Shown piece after piece: positions 16,498-25,701 of a DNA stretch of 41,871 nucleotides; position 1 is the first letter of the stretch; every line of letters begins with the position of its first letter. The DNA is from an uncultured Blautia sp. GTDB lineage: Bacteria > Bacillota > Clostridia > Lachnospirales > Lachnospiraceae. The translations under genes were made by a program, and so were the position numbers. The stretch spans positions 1 through 41,871 of the forward strand of contig URXG01000016.1 of the NCBI GenBank assembly GCA_900551715.1. The letters are read 5' to 3'. Below the pieces are notes generated by a model. The model had not been told where the DNA came from and did not search any database. It saw only the letters and a list, made by a program, of their open reading frames with translations.

Positions 16498-17970
16498 ATG
16501 TTGAAATCCTGGACATCAGAAGAAATTCCTCCAAAAGCTGAACTGAAAGAACGTCTGTCCAAATCCAAAAACCGCCTTTATGATCTGCAGATGAAGATCA
16601 AAGAACACAAACTTCCTGTACTGGTCCTTTTTGAAGGATGGAGTGCTGCAGGCAAGGGAAGTATGATCGGCAAAATCATCAAAAATATTGATCCCAGATT
16701 TTTTAAGGTTGCTACCATGTCTGCCCCAACAGAAGAAGAAACAAGACGTCCTTTCCTTTACCGTTACATGAGGGAGATTCCGGAAGAAGGTAAATTTGCT
16801 TTTCTGGATTCCGGATGGATGGAACAGACTGCGAAAGATGTTCTGAAAGGAGATCTCTCCGGTGAAGATTATGAGAAACAGATTGAAAGTATCAGACGTT
16901 TTGAACGTCAGCTTACAGACAATGGATATCTGGTTCTGAAATTCTTTATGGAAATAGATAAAGAAGAACAGAAAACACGAATGCAAAAACTGCTGGACAA
17001 GCCAGATACCAGCTGGCGTGTTACCGGTTTTGACAAGTGGCAAAATGAACATTACAAAAAATGCGAAAAAGTTTTTGACCGCTATCTGAAAGACACCAAC
17101 CTTCCTACCTCCCCTTGGTATATCATTGATGCAGGCAATAAGAAATGGGCAGAACTTCAGGTACTGGAAACTCTGGTCAGCAATATTGATACAGCTCTCC
17201 AAAATCAGAAACATTCTGTTCCCATTCCGCAGAATGTCTTTCCCCTGGTCAAAATGCCAAAGCTTTCCGAAGTAGATCTGTCAGACAAGTTTATTGACGA
17301 AAAAGAATATCAGCAAAAGCTGAAAGTTCTCCAGTCCAGACTGGGCGAGCTCCACAACCGTCTCTACCGTAAACGCGTGCCTGTGATCATCACTTACGAA
17401 GGCTGGGATGCAGCAGGCAAAGGCGGCAACATCAAACGTGTTACAGGTGCGCTGGACCCCAGAGGTTATGAGGTACATCCTATTGCCAGTCCGGAACCAC
17501 ACGAAAAAGCCCGCCATTATCTGTGGCGGTTCTGGACAAGACTTCCCAAAGATGGTCATATCGCTGTTTTTGACCGTACCTGGTATGGTCGCGTCATGGT
17601 AGAACGTCTGGAAGGTTTCTGCAGTGAAAATGACTGGAAACGTGCCTACAATGAAATGAATGAATTTGAAAAAGAACTGCACGACTGGGGTGCTGTTATC
17701 ATCAAATTCTGGGTACAGATCGACAAAGATACACAGCTGGAACGTTTTACAGAACGTCAGAATAATCCAGAAAAACAATGGAAGATCACTGATGAGGACT
17801 GGCGCAATCGTGAAAAATGGGATCAGTACGAAATGGCTGTAGACGAAATGCTGAAAAAGACCAGCACTACTTATGCTCCATGGCATATTCTGGAATCCGT
17901 AGACAAAAAATACGCCCGTATCAAAGCCTTAAAGATCATCATTAAAGAACTGGAAAAGGTTCTGGATTAA
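16498..17970 (+). CDS. pap: Two-domain PPK2: polyphosphate:AMP phosphotransferase
   Basis: 490 residues from the ATG at 16498, preceded by GCGAGG; a GTG nine bases earlier would overlap that site. Two fused P-loop PPK2 domains are seen, which is the class II (AMP-phosphorylating) layout. Domain 1 has Walker A EGWSAAGKGS (about 46-55) but a degenerate lid and acid segment (LDSGWMEQTAKD). Domain 2 has EGWDAAGKGGNI (from about 301) and the full FDRTWYGRVMVERLEG motif, so it is probably the active one. The enzyme would convert AMP plus polyphosphate to ADP. It complements ppk1 in the same window. The class is judged from the fused architecture, not from assay. Confidence 0.9.
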   Translation: MLKSWTSEEIPPKAELKERLSKSKNRLYDLQMKIKEHKLPVLVLFEGWSAAGKGSMIGKIIKNIDPRFFKVATMSAPTEEETRRPFLYRYMREIPEEGKFAFLDSGWMEQTAKDVLKGDLSGEDYEKQIESIRRFERQLTDNGYLVLKFFMEIDKEEQKTRMQKLLDKPDTSWRVTGFDKWQNEHYKKCEKVFDRYLKDTNLPTSPWYIIDAGNKKWAELQVLETLVSNIDTALQNQKHSVPIPQNVFPLVKMPKLSEVDLSDKFIDEKEYQQKLKVLQSRLGELHNRLYRKRVPVIITYEGWDAAGKGGNIKRVTGALDPRGYEVHPIASPEPHEKARHYLWRFWTRLPKDGHIAVFDRTWYGRVMVERLEGFCSENDWKRAYNEMNEFEKELHDWGAVIIKFWVQIDKDTQLERFTERQNNPEKQWKITDEDWRNREKWDQYEMAVDEMLKKTSTTYAPWHILESVDKKYARIKALKIIIKELEKVLD

Positions 17971-17992
17971 TAATGTTTCCGGCTAACTCAAA

Positions 17993-18030
17993 ATACCCTC
18001 TGTCCATTCCAAAGTGGCAGAGGGTATCTT
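17993..18030 (+). terminator. Intrinsic terminator after the PPK2 gene
   Basis: ATACCCTCTG (17993-18002) pairs with CAGAGGGTAT (18018-18027), with CCA/TGG extending the stem, then CTTTATG. It lies between convergent genes and may also serve nrdR on the other strand. Confidence 0.75.
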
Positions 18031-18057
18031 TATGATCCTATAAATGCATATTTTATA

Positions 18058-18510
18058 TCAGGGTTCCATAAATTTCTTTAATTCGTCCATAAAAGTACTG
18101 ACATCTTTAAATTCTCTGTATACAGACGCAAAGCGAACATAGGCAACTGCATCCAGGTTCTTGAGATTTTCCATGACGATCTCTCCGATCCTGGTACTGG
18201 AGATTTCCCTGTCCGCACTGTCAAAAATCTGTCCTTCTATGGAATCCATCATAGCTTCTATCTTTTCTACCGGAATCGGTCTCTTGTAGCAGGCTCTTAA
18301 GATTCCATCTTGGATCTTGGAACGGTCATACTGCTCCCTGGTCTGATCTTTCTTTATGACACTAAGCGGAATAGTCTCAACTTTCTCATAAGTGGTAAAA
18401 CGCTTTCCACAGGATTCGCACATTCTTCTTCTGCGGATGGAATTGGTATCTTCTACCGGTCTGGAGTCAATGACTTTTGTGTTGTCTTTATTACAAAATG
18501 GGCATCTCAC
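18058..18510 (-). CDS. nrdR: Transcriptional repressor NrdR
   Basis: Represses ribonucleotide reductase genes in response to ATP/dATP. 150 residues, the family length. The N-terminal zinc ribbon uses C3, C6, C31 and C34 (MRCPFC and CESCGKRF). The basic stretch IRRRRMC contacts DNA, and the ATP-cone domain begins at about 49 (VIKKDQTREQYDRSKI). AGGTGAG precedes the ATG. No ribonucleotide reductase gene lies in this window. Confidence 0.96.
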   Translation of the reverse strand: MRCPFCNKDNTKVIDSRPVEDTNSIRRRRMCESCGKRFTTYEKVETIPLSVIKKDQTREQYDRSKIQDGILRACYKRPIPVEKIEAMMDSIEGQIFDSADREISSTRIGEIVMENLKNLDAVAYVRFASVYREFKDVSTFMDELKKFMEP

Positions 18511-18637
18511 CTGTTATCGTCCCCTCTTTCCCCTTTTATGGGTTCATTATACTTTATTATTTCCAATACTGTCAATAAACCTAACTGTATATTTCTCTCT
18601 TTTTATACATATAATTTAAAAAAAAGCAGGTTCTTCC

Positions 18638-18889
18638 ATGCGATTGTGCGAATTAAAACAAAAAGAAGTAATCAATACCTGTACCTGTAAAAGTCTCGGC
18701 TGTCCTGTAGATCTGGAATTCAACTGTAAAACTGGAAAAATAGAGTCTCTGATTCTTCCCGGTCCCGGAAGATTCTGCTGTTTCTGGGGACGTGAAAGTG
18801 AATATATCATCCCCTGGAACTGCATCTGCCAGATTGGCGATGATATCATTCTTGTAGAAATCCAGGAGGACAAATGCTTCCGTAAGTAA
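18638..18889 (+). CDS. ylmC: YlmC/YmxH-family PRC-barrel sporulation protein
   Basis: 83 residues: MRLCELKQKEVIN starts a single PRC-barrel-like domain, with a double-glycine turn and ESEYIIPWNCICQIGDDIILVE typical of the YlmC/YmxH family. It lies 114 bases before sigG on the same strand, a common arrangement in spore-forming clostridia. Its molecular role is not established. The ribosome site is weak (GCAGGTTCTTCC). Confidence 0.8.
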   Translation: MRLCELKQKEVINTCTCKSLGCPVDLEFNCKTGKIESLILPGPGRFCCFWGRESEYIIPWNCICQIGDDIILVEIQEDKCFRK

Positions 18890-19003
18890 CATTTCTTCTG
18901 TTTGTCAAGGGCTATTAATTTTTATATTTTCCTGAAAAAAGTATATTTCTTATTCTACCTGAGAATCATTTTTAGTACCCAATGAGATTAGGAGGATATG
19001 ACG

Positions 19004-19783
19004 ATGGCTCTTAACAAAGTAGAAATATGCGGCGTAAATACATCCCGGCTTCCCATCCTTAACCAGGAAGAAAAAGATCAGCTGCTTCAACGGATCAAAC
19101 AGGGGGATATGGAAGCAAGAGAATTATACATCAAGGGAAATCTCCGCCTGGTCTTAAGTGTGATCAAGCGTTTCCAGAACAGCAACGAAAATGCTGATGA
19201 CCTCTTCCAGATTGGGTGTATCGGTCTTATGAAAGCAATTGATAATTTTGATACAACACTAAATGTAAAATTTTCTACTTATGCGGTTCCCATGATTATT
19301 GGCGAGATCCGCCGGTACCTTCGGGACTACAACAGCATCCGGGTCAGTCGTTCCCTTCGGGATATTGCATACAAAGCAATTTATACAAAAGAAAATTATA
19401 TCAAAACACATCTGAAAGAACCTACTCTGGAAGAAATCGCCACAGAAACCGGCATTGAAAAAGAAATGATCGTCTATGCACTGGATGCGATTCAAAGCCC
19501 CGTCAGTCTTTTTGAACCGGTCTATTCTGAAAGCGGCGATAATTTGTATGTAATGGATCAGATCAGTGACAAGAAAAACAAAGAGGAAAAATGGATTGAG
19601 AATCTGGCACTCCGGGATGCCATGGACCATCTGGGCAACAGAGAACGAAATATCATAGAAATGCGTTTTTATGAGGGACGGACTCAGATGGAAGTGGCAG
19701 AGGAAATCGGCATCTCTCAGGCGCAGGTAAGCCGTCTGGAAAAAAATGCCCTGAAATATATGAAAAACTATCTTCGTCCCTGA
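19004..19783 (+). CDS. sigG: RNA polymerase sporulation sigma factor SigG
   Basis: Late forespore-specific sigma factor. 259 residues from the second ATG at 19004, which sits 8 bases after AGGAGG; the ATG at 18998 is only two bases from it. The N-terminus NKVEICGVNTSRLPIL is a SigG signature. Region 2 includes DLFQIGCIGLMKAIDNFD and FSTYAVPMIIGEIRRYLRD, region 3 follows, and region 4 has the helix-turn-helix EVAEEIGISQAQVSRLEK. It indicates that the host forms endospores. Confidence 0.95.
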   Translation: MALNKVEICGVNTSRLPILNQEEKDQLLQRIKQGDMEARELYIKGNLRLVLSVIKRFQNSNENADDLFQIGCIGLMKAIDNFDTTLNVKFSTYAVPMIIGEIRRYLRDYNSIRVSRSLRDIAYKAIYTKENYIKTHLKEPTLEEIATETGIEKEMIVYALDAIQSPVSLFEPVYSESGDNLYVMDQISDKKNKEEKWIENLALRDAMDHLGNRERNIIEMRFYEGRTQMEVAEEIGISQAQVSRLEKNALKYMKNYLRP

Positions 19784-19787
19784 CAGC

Positions 19788-19824
19788 AAAAAGGACAGCC
19801 TTTCCGGCTGCCCTGCACTTTTTG
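19788..19824. terminator. Bidirectional terminator between sigG and the ABC exporter
   Basis: AAAAAGGACAGCC pairs with GGCTGCCCTGCACTTTTT with small bulges. A T-run follows on the plus strand, and the minus strand also shows CCTTTTT after the stem. It serves two convergent transcripts. Confidence 0.75.
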
Positions 19825-19835
19825 TAATGTTATTA

Positions 19836-21749
19836 TCATGATAATTCCAATTTTCCTGTGTAAAGCTGGTAATAAGTTCCCTTCTGTCTGATCAGATCTT
19901 TATGGTCACCTCTTTCAATGATCTTTCCATGCTCCAGAACAATAATGGCATCACTGTTACGGATCGTAGAAAGCCTGTGAGCAATTACAAATACGGTACG
20001 TCCTTTCATCAGATTATCCATACCTTTCTGCACAATACTTTCTGTACGTGTGTCAATACTGGAAGTCGCTTCATCCAGGATCAGTACCGGCGGATCTGCT
20101 ACTGCTGCCCTTGCAATTGAAAGCAACTGTCTCTGTCCCTGGGACAACTCTTCACCGTCACCACTTAACATGGTATCATATCCATTGGGAAGCATCTGGA
20201 TAAACTGGTCTGCATGAGCCAGTCTGGCTGCTGCATATACTTCCTCATCGGTTGCATCCAGTTTTCCATAACGGATATTGTCCCTGATGGTTCCTGTAAA
20301 AAGATGAGTATCCTGTAACACGATTCCCAAAGAATGTCTCAGATCGTCTTTTTTAATCTTTGTGATGTTGATACCATCGTAACGGATCTTACCATCCTGA
20401 ATATCATAGAAACGGTTGATCAGATTGGTAATCGTAGTCTTACCTGCACCTGTAGAACCTACAAAGGCAAGTTTCTGACCTGGTTTGGCATAAAGACTGA
20501 TGTCATGGAGGATCACTTTGTTTTCGTTGTATCCAAAAGTCACATCTTCAAAACGTACATCACCTTTCAGCTCTGTATAAGATACGGAACCATCAGCAGA
20601 ATGAGGATGTTTCCATGCCCACATACCAGTTCTTTCTTTGCATTCTACAATATTTCCATTTTCATCTTTTCTTGCATTGACCAGAGTTACATAACCTTCA
20701 TCTTCTTCCGGTTTTTCATCGATCAGATTGAAAATACGTTCTGCCCCTGCCAGTGCCATAACAATAGAGTTAAACTGCTGCGCCACCTGCATAAACGGCT
20801 GTGTAAAGCTCTTGGTGAACTGCAGGTAAGAAGCCATAACGCCAAGTGTGATACCGCCAATTCCTGTAACAGAAAGAATACCACCCAGAACTGCTGTCAG
20901 TACAAACTGCAGGTTTCCGATATTTCCGATCACCGGTCCCATCATGTTACCGTATTTATTTGCCTGTGCCGCACTTTCAAAAAGTGCTTCATTCAGTGCA
21001 TCAAACTCCTCTTCAGACTTCTTTTCGTGATTAAAAACTTTAACTACTCTCTGTCCGTTCATACGCTCTTCAACAAATCCTGTTACGTCTGCCAGAGACA
21101 TCTGCTGACGGACAAAATATTTACCACTTTTGGCACCGATCTTTCCTGTTACGGTAAGCATCACAAAGATGATCAGCACTGCCAGGATTGTCAGCAGCGG
21201 GCTTAACACCAGCATGGAGATAAAAGTAACCACAATGGTAAAAAGTGCCATAAGTGCCTGTGGAATTGCCTGGCTGATCATCTGACGAAGGGTATCGGTA
21301 TCGTTAGTATAAAGACTCATAACAGAGCCGTTGGTATTCTGGTCAAAATATCGGATGGGCAATGTCTGCATATGTTCAAACATATCATCACGAACACGTT
21401 TCAGTACACCCTGACCAATGTATACCATCATTCGGGTATACGTAAAAGTAGCGATCACTCCTGCCAGAAAAATACATCCCAGTACACCCAGAGCTTTATA
21501 AAGCTCTGCAAATTCCGGTGTTTTCTGTCCGATCAGCGGAAGAATAAAATCATCCAGAAGGTATTTCAGTGAAAGAGAAACTGTTGTAGTGGCAACTGCA
21601 CTGATGAGAATGCAGATGAACACCAGAACAAACTGAAATTTGTAAGTTTCTGTCATATACTTCAAAAGACGTTTGGCTGTCTTTCGGTTCTTTGCGTCAA
21701 ACTTTGGTTTGTCCGCCGGTTTCCTGCTGTTCATTTTGTCTTTACTCAT
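19836..21749 (-). CDS. ABC exporter, catalytically canonical subunit (permease plus ATPase)
   Basis: 637 residues: six-helix type IV exporter domain (about 30-340), then a nucleotide-binding domain. Walker A is GSTGAGKTT, signature LSQGQ (variant of LSGGQ), Walker B VLILDEATSS with the catalytic Glu, and the switch His is in IAHRLSTI. A hydrophilic insert of about 45 residues precedes the ATPase. The N-terminus is unusually long and basic (about 30 residues). It overlaps its partner gene by 8 bases. The partner lacks the Glu and His, so the two form an asymmetric heterodimer like TM287/288, BmrCD or LmrCD. Substrate unknown; multidrug or peptide export is typical. Confidence 0.9.
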   Translation of the reverse strand: MSKDKMNSRKPADKPKFDAKNRKTAKRLLKYMTETYKFQFVLVFICILISAVATTTVSLSLKYLLDDFILPLIGQKTPEFAELYKALGVLGCIFLAGVIATFTYTRMMVYIGQGVLKRVRDDMFEHMQTLPIRYFDQNTNGSVMSLYTNDTDTLRQMISQAIPQALMALFTIVVTFISMLVLSPLLTILAVLIIFVMLTVTGKIGAKSGKYFVRQQMSLADVTGFVEERMNGQRVVKVFNHEKKSEEEFDALNEALFESAAQANKYGNMMGPVIGNIGNLQFVLTAVLGGILSVTGIGGITLGVMASYLQFTKSFTQPFMQVAQQFNSIVMALAGAERIFNLIDEKPEEDEGYVTLVNARKDENGNIVECKERTGMWAWKHPHSADGSVSYTELKGDVRFEDVTFGYNENKVILHDISLYAKPGQKLAFVGSTGAGKTTITNLINRFYDIQDGKIRYDGINITKIKKDDLRHSLGIVLQDTHLFTGTIRDNIRYGKLDATDEEVYAAARLAHADQFIQMLPNGYDTMLSGDGEELSQGQRQLLSIARAAVADPPVLILDEATSSIDTRTESIVQKGMDNLMKGRTVFVIAHRLSTIRNSDAIIVLEHGKIIERGDHKDLIRQKGTYYQLYTGKLELS

Positions 21750-23475
21750 CTGACTCTCCTCCTTTCACCTGGGATTCATAGACTTCCCTGTAAATATCAC
21801 TGGTTTTGAGAAGTTCTTCAGAAGTACCTACTCCGGAAATTTTACCACCATCCAGAACAATGATCAGGTCTGCGTCCTCAATAGAAGAAATCCTCTGTGC
21901 AATGATGATCTTGGTAGTATCCGGAATCTCCTCCCGGAATGCCTTGCGAATCAGTGCATCTGTTTTGGTATCTACTGCGCTGGTAGAATCATCCAGGATC
22001 AGGATCTTTGGCTTCTTAAGAAGTGCCCGGGCAATACAGAGACGCTGTTTCTGACCACCGGAAACATTGTTTCCTCCCTGTACGATCTTTGTATCATATC
22101 CTTCCGGAAAATCCTGTACAAAGCCATCTGCCTGTGCAAGACGGCAGACTCTTTTTATCTCTTCATCGCTGGCTGTCTCATCACCCCAGCGGATATTTTC
22201 ATAAATTGTACCGGAAAACAGCACATTCTTCTGCAATACCATGGAAACCTGATCACGAAGGACTTCCAGATTATAGTCACGAACATCTACACCGCCTACT
22301 TTTACAGAGCCCCCTGTAACATCGTAAAGTCTGGGGATCATCTGTACCAGAGTAGATTTAGCACTTCCTGTTCCACCGATAATACCTACAGTCTGTCCTG
22401 ACTTGATATGAAGGTTTACATCTTTCAGAGATAGATTTCCGCCCTGTCCTCCATAGCTGAAATCCACATGGTCAAAAACAATCTCTCCGTTGGCTACTTT
22501 CTTCACAGAATCTTCTTTATCCTGCATTTCCGGAACTTCTGTAAGAACTTCTGTAATACGGTCTGTAGATGCCTCTGCGATCATGATCATAACAAATACA
22601 AAAGTTACCATATTAAGAGACATAAGAATCTGCAGTGCATAAACAATCACACTGGTAAGCTCTCCTGTTTCCATAGTTCCAAGCACAATGCTCCGTCCTC
22701 CAATGGCTGCAATAAGGAGCACTACTGCATACATAAAAAACTGCATAACCGGTGCATTCCATGCAACAATCTTCTCGGCTTTTGTAAACAGTTTATACAC
22801 ATATCCTGAAATCCCTTGGAATTTATTGATCTCATAATCTTTTCTTACAAAAGCTTTCACAACTCTGGATGCGTTGACATTTTCCTGAACTGAATTATTC
22901 AGTACATCGTATTCGTCAAATACTTTAATAAAGTTTGGATGTGCTTTCTTTGCAATAAAAAGAAGTGTTCCACCCAGAAGAGGAATCACTATCAGAAAAA
23001 GAAGTGCTATCTTGACATTTATGAGAAGTGTCATGATCCAGGAAAGAATCACCATAATCGGTGCTCTTGCCAGAAGACGGATGCTCATCATATACGCCAT
23101 CTGGACATTGGTGATATCTGTGGTCATTCGGGTAACAAGACCGGATGTGGAAAAATGGTCAATGTTTTTGAATGAAAAATCCTGTACCTTATAAAAAATA
23201 TCATGGCGGAGATTCTTGGCATATCCTGCTGCTGCCACAGCTGCCATATTCCCTGCCTGTACTCCAAAGAACAAGGCAAGCATTGCCATGATCACAAGAA
23301 CGATCCCTCGCTGAACGATATAACTCATATCACCATTGGCAATTCCAATATCAATGATCTTCGCCATCTCCAGAGGGATAAGAACTTCCATCAGAACTTC
23401 AAGGATTACGAGAAACGGAGCCAGTATAGACTGTTTCTTATATTCCCGAATGGATTTGAAAAGTGTCTTATTCAT
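21742..23475 (-). CDS. ABC exporter, degenerate-site subunit (permease plus ATPase)
   Basis: 577 residues from the ATG at 23475, which follows GGGAGGT. Starts KSIREYKKQSILAPFLVILE, six membrane helices to about 320, then the ATPase. Walker A is GGTGSAKST and the signature VSGGQKQR is intact. Walker B reads LILDDSTS (Asp for catalytic Glu) and the switch histidine is Gln (IIAQRISSI). These are the known marks of the non-hydrolysing site of heterodimeric exporters. It is the first gene of a two-gene operon behind a strong promoter. It is paralogous to the subunit at 30451. Confidence 0.9.
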   Translation of the reverse strand: MNKTLFKSIREYKKQSILAPFLVILEVLMEVLIPLEMAKIIDIGIANGDMSYIVQRGIVLVIMAMLALFFGVQAGNMAAVAAAGYAKNLRHDIFYKVQDFSFKNIDHFSTSGLVTRMTTDITNVQMAYMMSIRLLARAPIMVILSWIMTLLINVKIALLFLIVIPLLGGTLLFIAKKAHPNFIKVFDEYDVLNNSVQENVNASRVVKAFVRKDYEINKFQGISGYVYKLFTKAEKIVAWNAPVMQFFMYAVVLLIAAIGGRSIVLGTMETGELTSVIVYALQILMSLNMVTFVFVMIMIAEASTDRITEVLTEVPEMQDKEDSVKKVANGEIVFDHVDFSYGGQGGNLSLKDVNLHIKSGQTVGIIGGTGSAKSTLVQMIPRLYDVTGGSVKVGGVDVRDYNLEVLRDQVSMVLQKNVLFSGTIYENIRWGDETASDEEIKRVCRLAQADGFVQDFPEGYDTKIVQGGNNVSGGQKQRLCIARALLKKPKILILDDSTSAVDTKTDALIRKAFREEIPDTTKIIIAQRISSIEDADLIIVLDGGKISGVGTSEELLKTSDIYREVYESQVKGGESDE

Positions 23476-23524
23476 CTTCTTTTTACCTCCCTGTATTAAA
23501 ATTGTCAGATTCCTAACTTTACAT

Positions 23525-23553
23525 ATTATACAGACCAGAAAAAAGAATGGCAA
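23525..23553 (-). promoter_or_regulatory. Strong sigma-A promoter for the first ABC exporter
   Basis: Minus strand: TTGCCA (23548-23553), 17-base spacer, perfect TATAAT (23525-23530), about 50 bases before the ATG at 23475. Confidence 0.7.
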
Positions 23554-23569
23554 CTGTTTTTTGAGCAGG

Positions 23570-24298
23570 TCACAGAATCTTCATATATTCCATTCTTAAC
23601 TTATCCGCTGTGGTTCTTTCCAGGAAAGTAATCTCTCCAAGCTTTGTTACCGGCATGATTCCCATAAGAGAATTCGTCACAAAACACTCTTCATAGTATT
23701 CTAACTGCTCCGGATATATTTCTGTTTCTTTTATCTTGTAATGTTCCAGAAGATATTCTCTCAGAATCCCCGGAAGTAAGCCACAGGAAAGAGCCGGTGT
23801 ATAAATGCAGCCCTTTCGCACAAAGAAGACATTGCTGACAGTTCCCTCACAGATCTGTCCACTGGTATTCAGAAAAATTCTTTCGTTCATACCAGCTCTG
23901 GTGGCTGCTCTTTTTTCCAAGATGCAGTCACCGTAATTCATGGTTTTGTGATATACCAGTGGTGAAGTTTCATTTCTCCTTACCTGACTGAAATCTGCCA
24001 CAAAACCTTTCTGATAGCTTTCTTCTGTATAAGGATTCTTTCTTTCTGTTATAATACTGTTCTCTCTGGAAAGCATTACTTTCAAAGCACCACTTTCCAA
24101 ATGTGCTTCTTCCAGATATCGGTAAACAGCCCCTTCGGTAATACCACGTTGGCTGATCTCCCCCATTCCTAGAAAATCCGCTGCTTTCTGAAGTCTCCGG
24201 AAATGTCTTTCCAGAAACACAGGATTTTTGTTTTCGACTGCTATGGTTTCAAAAGCCCCAAGTCCGAACTGGAACCCTTCATCTAATTTAATGTTCAT
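23570..24298 (-). CDS. pabC: Aminodeoxychorismate lyase (PabC), class IV aminotransferase fold
   Basis: Eliminates pyruvate from 4-amino-4-deoxychorismate to give p-aminobenzoate. 242 residues, fold-type IV PLP enzyme. GLGAFETIAVENKNPVFLERHF is the N-terminal signature, YHKTMNYGD carries the PLP lysine, and CEGTVSNVFFV the Glu/Asn pair. Class IV folds also include branched-chain and D-amino acid aminotransferases, but its place 13 bases behind pabB makes PabC the likely role. Confidence 0.88.
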   Translation of the reverse strand: MNIKLDEGFQFGLGAFETIAVENKNPVFLERHFRRLQKAADFLGMGEISQRGITEGAVYRYLEEAHLESGALKVMLSRENSIITERKNPYTEESYQKGFVADFSQVRRNETSPLVYHKTMNYGDCILEKRAATRAGMNERIFLNTSGQICEGTVSNVFFVRKGCIYTPALSCGLLPGILREYLLEHYKIKETEIYPEQLEYYEECFVTNSLMGIMPVTKLGEITFLERTTADKLRMEYMKIL

Positions 24299-24311
24299 TT
24301 TACACCATTCC

Positions 24312-25685
24312 TTATTTCATAGCTTCCAACACAGCTTTCGCTTTCTGCAGTGTTTCTTCATATTCAAATTCCAGCTCTGACTCGGCGGTGATACCTCCAC
24401 CTACACCCAGATGATATCTGCCATCTTTATGTAAAGCTGTACGGATCACAATATTAAAATCACAGTCTCCATCCAGTGTTAGATAACCGATGGAACCTGT
24501 GTAGAGATTGCGTCTTCCATGTTCCAGCTCATCAATGATCTCCATAGCTCTGTATTTTGGGGCTCCTGTAATAGATCCTCCCGGAAAAGTTGCTTCCAGA
24601 AGATCTGCGAAGTTTTTACCCTCTTCCAGTTCACCTTCGATATTGGAAACCAGATGGAAAACCGTAGCATATTCTTCTACAGTAAATAATTCCGTAACTT
24701 TTACGCTTCCTGGTTTGCAGACCTTGTTCAGATCATTTCGTTCCAGATCTACGATCATAAGAAGTTCACTTTTGTCCTTGTCAGAATTTTCCAGTTCTTT
24801 TCTCATAAGAAGATCTTCTTCCGGAGTATCGCCTCTTTTTCTGGTTCCCTTGATGGGACGTGTTTCCACATGTCCCTTTTTCATTCGAAGAAAACGTTCC
24901 GGGGAAGCGCAGACAATCTGGAAGTCCTCATAATCCATGTATCCTCCAAAAGGTGAAGGATTGTTTTTTCGCAGATCCAGAAATACATCTTTCGGCTGTT
25001 TTTCACTTTTTACAGTCATCTGCTGGGTCATATTGGCAATATAGATATCACCTTCGATAATATAATGGATCATATCATCTACTGCTTTTTTATATTCTTC
25101 TTTTTTGAAATTAGGAAATACTTCCATATCAAAACTTGTATCTTTGCTATTAATATAGGAAAGTTTTTTTTGATCTCCTGCCTGGATCTCCTCTTCGGTC
25201 TTTTGCAGAAGCTCTTCAGCAGGTGTTTCTGTCCCATTGGCAATAAGAAAGGTCCTTTTTTCTTTACAGTCTTCAATAATATACAGATCATAAAAAATCA
25301 GTACTGCATCCGGAATAGACACGATATCTTTTTCCCCGGATGCTACTTCCATCAGTTTCCGACCATATTCATAGGAAAAATATCCTACTGCCCCGGACAC
25401 CAGCGGAAGGTCTGTCTGATTTTCATCTTTATGATTCTGAAGATATTTCCTGAGATATTCTTCAAAAGTAATCTCTGTTTCTTCTATATTGTTAATAAAA
25501 AAACTGTCTCCATCTTTCAGCAGTTTCAGATATGGATTGCGACCTATTATGGAGTATCTACCCAGATCATTTACAAGGGAAGAATCCAGAAACACACTGT
25601 CTCTTTCTTCTCCCAGGATCTGAAAGATTTCTGCGGTTGATCTGTAAGGCGTCAGCTCTCTGATAATTCTCTTTGTATTGTACAT
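24312..25685 (-). CDS. pabB: Aminodeoxychorismate synthase component I
   Basis: 457 residues. The N-terminal domain has SSLVNDLGRYSIIGRNPYLKL, then comes the chorismate-binding domain: ETRPIKGTRKRGD, SELLMIVDLERNDLNKVC, FHLVSNIEGEL, FPGGSITGAPKYRAMEII and YTGSIGYL. The lysine in PIKGT is the residue that separates PabB from anthranilate synthase TrpE (PIAGT), so PABA rather than tryptophan synthesis is indicated. GGAGG precedes the ATG. Sits 16 bases after pabA. Confidence 0.94.
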   Translation of the reverse strand: MYNTKRIIRELTPYRSTAEIFQILGEERDSVFLDSSLVNDLGRYSIIGRNPYLKLLKDGDSFFINNIEETEITFEEYLRKYLQNHKDENQTDLPLVSGAVGYFSYEYGRKLMEVASGEKDIVSIPDAVLIFYDLYIIEDCKEKRTFLIANGTETPAEELLQKTEEEIQAGDQKKLSYINSKDTSFDMEVFPNFKKEEYKKAVDDMIHYIIEGDIYIANMTQQMTVKSEKQPKDVFLDLRKNNPSPFGGYMDYEDFQIVCASPERFLRMKKGHVETRPIKGTRKRGDTPEEDLLMRKELENSDKDKSELLMIVDLERNDLNKVCKPGSVKVTELFTVEEYATVFHLVSNIEGELEEGKNFADLLEATFPGGSITGAPKYRAMEIIDELEHGRRNLYTGSIGYLTLDGDCDFNIVIRTALHKDGRYHLGVGGGITAESELEFEYEETLQKAKAVLEAMK

Positions 25686-25701
25686 TTTTCCTCCAATCCG
25701 G

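Noticed and set aside
20334..21206. 290-codon plus-strand frame opposite the ABC exporter
   Set aside because: Antisense of Walker and membrane segments; no independent support.
24312..25685. Component I considered as anthranilate synthase TrpE
   Set aside because: PIKGT carries the lysine typical of PabB, and the neighbours are pabA, pabC and fol genes, with no trp genes.
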